A stretch of DNA of 64,000 nucleotides, taken from Candidatus Berkiella cookevillensis (GTDB lineage: Bacteria > Pseudomonadota > Gammaproteobacteria > Berkiellales > Berkiellaceae). Below the pieces are notes generated by a model that ran no database searches, was not told the origin of the DNA, and saw only the letters and a program-made list of their open reading frames with translations. Location: contig NZ_LKHV02000001.1 in NCBI RefSeq assembly GCF_001431315.2, positions 868,001 to 932,000 on the forward strand, in the 5' to 3' direction. Positions within the stretch are counted from its first letter, which is position 1, and each line of letters starts with the position of its first letter. The translations under genes and the position numbers were made by a program. Positions 62,725 through 64,000 of the stretch are shown piece by piece.

Positions 62725-63509
62725 TTGAAATACCTACAGAAAATATGTGTGAATAAGCGCTGAGAGAGGAGTATCCAGACAGCCAATAGAAATGTTTTGA
62801 TGGCTGTAAATAGCTGTGCGTTGAACTGCGTGGGAGGATGTAGGAGTGCGAAATGCAAGCCTGCCATACCTGCAACACAACTCAGTAGCATAATGACTTT
62901 ATGATACAGCTTTAGCGAGGTGTGAGAAGGATTGTAATATAACCATCCTAAAGAAAGCCCTAATAATCCGCCTTGTGCTTGCCATATATGGAGCTTAGTT
63001 TGCACAGATGCAGGCATCATGCATAAAAATAGTAATCCTAATCCACTGATGAGTACGCTGGCCACAAACATGTTCTCTTTGAATACAACTGTACGATTGA
63101 GCCCATAAAAAATAAGCAAGGACAAGGAGCCAAATCCTATTGCACCGAGCACATCTATAATATTGTGGTAGCCATGATCGATCATGCCAAAAGTAGCCAA
63201 GCTCATTGCTACTAAGAAGGTAGCGAATAAAGACCATTTTTTATAGTGACAAACCAACCATCCCCAAAAGACCCATGCTGCATGCATGTGGCCACTGGGA
63301 AAAGCCCAACCTTCCAAAGGAGGCTCTAAAGGAATTTGCCAAATTGATTTGAGGTATAAATTGTAAATCATGGTGAATAGCATCAGCATGAAGGCTTTAC
63401 TGAATGCTTTTGTATTTAGGAAGAAAGTACCTAAGAGAAAAGCAATAACTAGAGTAACTGGCTGACTAAAAATCAATCCAATTTCTGCGATAATCTTTGT
63501 TGCGTGCAT
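62718..63509 (-). CDS. PAP2-family membrane phosphatase-like protein
   Basis: A 263-residue membrane protein with about seven helices. The PAP2 core is present as WAFPSGHMHAAWVFWGWLV (the PSGH motif with catalytic His) and FGMIDHGYHNIIDVLGAIGF (the third motif with HN..DV). The Arg that usually precedes it in SRxxxxxH is not evident, and the first KxxxxxxRP motif is also missing, so activity on lipid phosphates is uncertain. It is upstream of the IQ/glycosidase gene on the minus strand with a 7-bp overlap, so the two are co-expressed. It is divergent from the hydrolase gene at the right edge. Confidence 0.8.
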   Translation of the reverse strand: MHATKIIAEIGLIFSQPVTLVIAFLLGTFFLNTKAFSKAFMLMLFTMIYNLYLKSIWQIPLEPPLEGWAFPSGHMHAAWVFWGWLVCHYKKWSLFATFLVAMSLATFGMIDHGYHNIIDVLGAIGFGSLSLLIFYGLNRTVVFKENMFVASVLISGLGLLFLCMMPASVQTKLHIWQAQGGLLGLSLGWLYYNPSHTSLKLYHKVIMLLSCVAGMAGLHFALLHPPTQFNAQLFTAIKTFLLAVWILLSQRLFTHIFCRYFKC

Positions 63510-63676
63510 TTTTTAGCTAAGTGAATTAAATCAGTATGATAAAGAAAATTTGAAGATACGGCAATTAATACCAGTCATGTTGATGCTGTAATTTTGGGAG
63601 TGTATACAATAAAACCGAATTTTAGTATGTTAAAAATCGAACAATAATTAAAATATAGTTGGGGTAATAACCCATT

Positions 63677-64000
63677 ATGAAATTACTAGCCTCAGATCCC
63701 GCTTTCCATAAGCAACTCGTTCGTACATTGGGATACGTCACCTATGGGGGTGCCGAGATTGGTGAATGTTTGGCCGCTTGCGAAAATATACCGGCTGGCG
63801 ATTATGAAGTCTGGTATCAGCAATGGTGGGCACTTGCACAAAGAGCTTATGAGCGTGCAGAACGTGTAAAGAAATATTCGCCCATAGCCAAATACAATCA
63901 AGATTATTTAGCAGCATCTAATTATGCACGCACAGCCTTCTTCTTCTTAGAAGGAACTCAAGATGCCAGAATTAATCAGCTTATTTCTTTTGCGCAGGAT
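63677..64000 (+). CDS. Alpha/beta hydrolase-like protein, N-terminal part (runs off right edge)
   Basis: From ATG 63677 the frame is open to the window end (108 codons). The product begins MKLLASDPAFHKQLVRTLGY, then GGAEIGECLAACENIPAGDY and WYQQWWALAQRAYERAERVK. This is the helical N-terminal cap of the alpha/beta hydrolases related to pseudooxynicotine hydrolase (DUF1100/FrsA-like). The catalytic Ser, Asp and His would lie beyond the edge and cannot be checked. Upstream are 167 bp shared with the divergent PAP2-like gene. The minus-strand frame 63692-63901 is its shadow. Confidence 0.75.
   Translation, partial: MKLLASDPAFHKQLVRTLGYVTYGGAEIGECLAACENIPAGDYEVWYQQWWALAQRAYERAERVKKYSPIAKYNQDYLAASNYARTAFFFLEGTQDARINQLISFAQD

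Noticed and set aside
1-64000. CRISPR arrays, rRNA, tRNA or prophage
   Set aside because: No regularly spaced direct repeats, no recognisable rRNA or tRNA sequences, and no phage structural or integrase genes were seen when reading the gaps.

Overview
The window is AT-rich, densely coded gammaproteobacterial chromosome. It has the flavour of an intracellular or amoeba-associated lineage such as Legionellales, Coxiellaceae or Berkiella-like bacteria. The assignment is an inference from gene content: MlaA, PurU, HrpA, GlpD/GlpK, minor type IV pilins and a Lap/Lss-type secretion locus sit beside long effector-like proteins with ankyrin-like, nucleotidyltransferase-like and IQ-motif segments. No rRNA, tRNA, CRISPR array or prophage was recognised.

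Layout. 1-2.7 kb: truncated membrane protein, purU and an unknown gene. 2.7-7.4 kb: two large effector-like proteins on the minus strand. 7.5-8.8 kb: an IS200-like/RAYT transposase gene between inverted REP-like ends. 8.9-12.9 kb: dacB (PBP4) and two MFS transporters. 13.1-14.6 kb: a YbaK-like/HDOD fusion. 14.6-19.1 kb: a complete tripartite ABC export operon (TolC-like, adaptor, ATPase, MacB-like permease). 19.2-28.8 kb: a glutamine amidotransferase, glpD divergent from glpK, and a tightly packed glpK - M61 peptidase - hrpA run. 28.8-30.9 kb: a gene-poor island of dispersed repeats, a 101-bp perfect inverted repeat, an IS110-type remnant, and a glycine-rich gene remnant followed by a small membrane protein. 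30.9-34.1 kb: pilV/pilW/pilX-like genes and a short PilY1-like gene. 34.1-44 kb: an SDR, an unrecognised 1375-residue membrane protein, an OprO/P-like porin, mlaA and a second barrel-like protein, separated by repeats.

44.2-55.8 kb is the most coherent system: a response regulator with a SpoIIE-type phosphatase domain, a STAS protein, a LapB/LssB-type ABC exporter with a degenerate C39-like domain, its LapC/HlyD adaptor, a LuxR-type regulator, a TolC/LapE outer membrane protein, a LapG-type periplasmic cysteine protease, and a LapD-type c-di-GMP receptor with degenerate GGDEF and EAL motifs. Together these would secrete a large adhesin and control its retention at the surface. The adhesin gene is not in this window. 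55.9-57.6 kb holds an MFS transporter and a lipoprotein. 57.9-61.3 kb holds a second type I exporter whose C39 peptidase motifs are intact, so it probably processes double-glycine leader peptides. 61.4-63.5 kb encodes a phosphodiester-glycosidase-like protein with tandem N-terminal IQ (calmodulin-binding-like) motifs, overlapping a PAP2-like membrane phosphatase gene. The last gene, an alpha/beta hydrolase-like protein, runs off the right edge.

At least five families of short dispersed repeats sit between genes. Several have formed composite inverted structures or lie within pseudogenes. All calls come from reading the sequence and its translations; no searches were run.
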